Source: Lachnospiraceae bacterium
Lineage (GTDB): Bacteria; Bacillota; Clostridia; Lachnospirales; Lachnospiraceae
Assembly: GCA_021204285.1 (NCBI GenBank)
Contig: JAJPZP010000075.1
Location: 5,334 to 12,297 of the forward strand
DNA: 6,964 bases
Direction: 5' to 3'
Below, in pieces: positions 5,341 through 6,964 of this stretch (position 1 is the stretch's first letter; each line of letters starts with the position of its first letter). The notes under the pieces were generated by a model. That model did not search any database and was not told the DNA's origin. It saw nothing but the letters and a program-made list of their open reading frames with translations. A program made the translations under genes and the position numbers.

Positions 5341-6008
5341 TTTCTGCTTATGAACAGGATTTTTCCAAGCACGCGCCCCGCGAGGTCGTGCCCAGGATTC
5401 AGATGGTTTGGGATGGGATTCCTTCCCAGCTGGCAAAGGAAAATAAAAAGTTTATCTATAGTGTTCTGCGTGAAGGCGCCAGGGCGAAGGATTTTGAACT
5501 GGCCATTCAATGGTTGCTTGACTGTGGTCTCTGTCATAAGGTGGGACGGGTAAAAAAGGGAGCCGTTCCGCTGAAGGCTTATCAGGATATTCCGGCATTT
5601 AAGCTGTATCTCGTAGATGTCGGATTGCTGAGCGCGATGGGCGATCTGGATGCGTGGACTTTGCTGAAAGGGAATGATATTTTTGCGGAATTTAAGGGGG
5701 CTTTGACCGAGCAGTACGTCTGTCAGCAGATTCTTGCATAGCTGGATACGGTACCGTATTATTGGTCAGCAGATTCCTCGTCCGGTGAAGTGGATTTTGT
5801 TTTGCAGCATGAGGGGAATATTATTCCGCTGGAGGTAAAAGCAGAAGAAAATCGGAATGCGAAAAGTCTGAAGAATTTCGTGGCTGCAAACCATCTTTCT
5901 TTTGGCGTCCGGATATCGCTGTCTGATTTTCGCAGGCAGGAGAAACTGATTAATCTGCCGTTGTATGCGATATCAGCGTTATGGGAAGTCTGCCGCGCAA
6001 ATGAATAA
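5314..6008 (+). pseudogene. AAA_14-DUF4143 ATPase pseudogene (AAA domain deleted, internal amber stop)
   Basis: From about 5325 a frame encodes V-H-Q-R-L-I-S-A-Y-E-Q-D-F-S-K-H-A-P, then SQLAKENKKFIYSVL and FKLYLVDVGLLSAM. This matches the intact protein from about Val215, including its FKLFLADVGLL. A TAG at 5739-5741 interrupts the frame; it then resumes in the same phase with YYWSADSS, GEVDFVL and IPLEVKAEE, and ends with TAA at 6006-6008. The Asp-to-Glu-x-Lys spacing (13 residues) is the same as in the intact gene. Missing are roughly the first 210 residues, with Walker A and B. The sequence is clearly diverged from the intact copy, belonging to the subgroup with YEQDFSKHAP and KAEE-N-KSLKNF, so it is a separate locus and not a recent duplicate. 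No suitable start codon serves the remnant frame. Confidence 0.85.
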
Positions 6009-6049
6009 AGACAGGCAATCAGATACGCTTTTTTCATTTTGTCCAGCCT

Positions 6050-6961
6050 TTATTCCAGACATTTCTTTGCAGTCGCAATAAAATCCAGCGCGAAGGTGGA
6101 CAGATAGGCATTCTTACGATAGGCCAGTACCAGATGGTTTTGGATTGGGGGCTCGCCAACGGAAAATGCCTGGACTGGCCACATGGCGGAGGCATGTTTT
6201 ATATAGCTTTCCGGAGCGAAGCTGGCTCCCAGCCCCTGAAAGGAGAGCTGGATACAGGTCTGGCTGTTCCGGGAACGAAAAGGAACGGGGGGCTGGATGT
6301 GATACTGGTCAAAGAGCTGCCGGGCTGCCCTGCCGGTATTCTGATCCGGAAAATGCAGGATGAACGGGCAGTCTGAAAGACAGCGCAGATCCAGCCATGG
6401 ATAGTGACAGCCCTCCCGTTGGACTGCCTGCCGGGCGGCGGGATGATTTTCCGGAAGAACGAGGAGGATTTCTTCTGTTTTCAGATGTTCATATTCCAGA
6501 CTGGGATGCGCCTGCCAGTCGCTCAGGATGGCAAAGTCAAGATTGGCGTCAGATACCAGTTTGTCCTGAATAAAAGCTCCATACTCGTAGAAATTAATGT
6601 GGATACCCGGTTGTTTCCTGTGATAGTCAGGAAGCAGCTGCGGAATCAGACTTGCGCTTCGCATGTGAGGAATGGCGATATTCAGTTCCCCGGAGTAGGA
6701 GGAGCGCATGTCGGACAGCTCCTTTTCCCAGTCCTGATTTAGCTGAATCACCTTCTGCGCGTATTCCAGATAGCGCTGGCCGAGAAAGGTCAGCTCATAT
6801 CGATGTCCGTTTTTACGAAAGACCTTTCCGCCGAGCTCCTTTTCCAGTCTCTGCAGATATTTGGTCAGGGTCGGCTGGGAAACATAGAGTTCCTGAGCCG
6901 CCTTTGTAAGATTTTTGTGTTCAGCGATTGCCAGAAAATAGCGAAGTTCTGCAAAATCCAT
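6050..6961 (-). CDS. LysR-family transcriptional regulator
   Basis: This is a complete 303-residue LysR-type regulator. The winged helix-turn-helix fills residues 1 to about 60, with NLTKAAQELYVSQPTLTKYL (17-36) as the recognition region and the usual linker helix after LTFLGQRYLEYA. A periplasmic-binding-like effector domain spans about 90-300, with GELNIAIPHMRSASLIPQLL opening its first lobe. It would be a tetrameric DNA-binding protein responding to a small molecule; effector and targets cannot be read. The start at 6961 gives the standard MDFAELRYFLAIAE beginning. Only three bases lie beyond it, so its promoter, ribosome binding site and any divergent target gene are outside the window. 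It converges with the DUF4143 pseudogene, 41 bases apart, with no convincing terminator between them. Confidence 0.95.
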   Translation of the reverse strand: MDFAELRYFLAIAEHKNLTKAAQELYVSQPTLTKYLQRLEKELGGKVFRKNGHRYELTFLGQRYLEYAQKVIQLNQDWEKELSDMRSSYSGELNIAIPHMRSASLIPQLLPDYHRKQPGIHINFYEYGAFIQDKLVSDANLDFAILSDWQAHPSLEYEHLKTEEILLVLPENHPAARQAVQREGCHYPWLDLRCLSDCPFILHFPDQNTGRAARQLFDQYHIQPPVPFRSRNSQTCIQLSFQGLGASFAPESYIKHASAMWPVQAFSVGEPPIQNHLVLAYRKNAYLSTFALDFIATAKKCLE

Positions 6962-6964
6962 ATG

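Noticed and set aside
6004..6054. AATAAAG/CTTTATT inverted repeat and T-run between the DUF4143 pseudogene and the LysR gene as a terminator
   Set aside because: The loop is 37 bases, the stem is AT-rich and the T-run at 6029-6034 is not preceded by a stable stem.
6801..6817. Another CGGACA-type site (TGTCCGTTTTTACG on the + strand) near the right end
   Set aside because: It encodes the Lys-Asn-Gly-His stretch inside the LysR gene, is single, and has no 33-bp partners, so it is probably chance.

Overview
The window reads as chromosomal DNA of an anaerobic Gram-positive gut-type bacterium, most likely a Clostridia/Lachnospiraceae member. This rests on purine-rich Shine-Dalgarno sites, sigma-A-type promoters, an MsmK/UgpC-type ABC ATPase and AAA_14-DUF4143 ATPases. 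It is an inference; there is no rRNA or marker gene here. Most genes are GC-rich, but the central ATPase gene is visibly AT-richer (one 60-base row at 3901-3960 is about 28% GC, against about 62% at 4621-4680 in the next gene).

Left part (1-1661, + strand): the 3' end of a HAD-family phosphatase overlaps a complete sugar/glycerol-phosphate-type ABC ATPase (UgpC/MsmK/MalK family). A small multidrug resistance (SMR, EmrE/Qac-like) gene follows, with its ribosome binding site overlapping the ATPase stop codon. The three look like one transcription unit that begins upstream of the window. A convergent EamA/DMT-superfamily transporter (1675-2619, - strand) has a near-consensus promoter at 2717-2745.

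Middle (2620-5177): the divergent intergenic region carries a perfect 15-bp LysR-box-like palindrome (2776-2790) and repeated CTGACA/TGTCAG words near the EamA transcription start. A 57-codon remnant of an L-cysteine desulfidase (CyuA/UPF0597 family) keeps the CDGAK-SC motif and its own Shine-Dalgarno. Three AAACGGACA repeats follow with an exact 33-bp period; the last sits inside the spacer of the promoter of a 451-residue AAA_14-DUF4143 ATPase with a PD-(D/E)XK-like C-terminal motif. A TRIC/UPF0126 membrane protein lies 21 bp downstream.

Right part (5178-6964): a second DUF4143 gene is broken. A near-perfect promoter, a strong Shine-Dalgarno and an ATG remain, but the AAA domain (about 210 residues) is gone, the start is out of frame with the rest, and an amber codon interrupts the C-terminal part. 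A complete LysR-type regulator on the - strand closes the window.

The genes do not form one pathway. The region looks like a housekeeping transporter neighbourhood with an accessory segment (about 2860-6008) holding two DUF4143-type genes, one intact and one decayed, beside a truncated enzyme gene. The best candidates for something undescribed are the 33-bp-phased repeats over the ATPase promoter, the possible function of the CyuA remnant, and the pair of DUF4143 loci flanking the TRIC gene.
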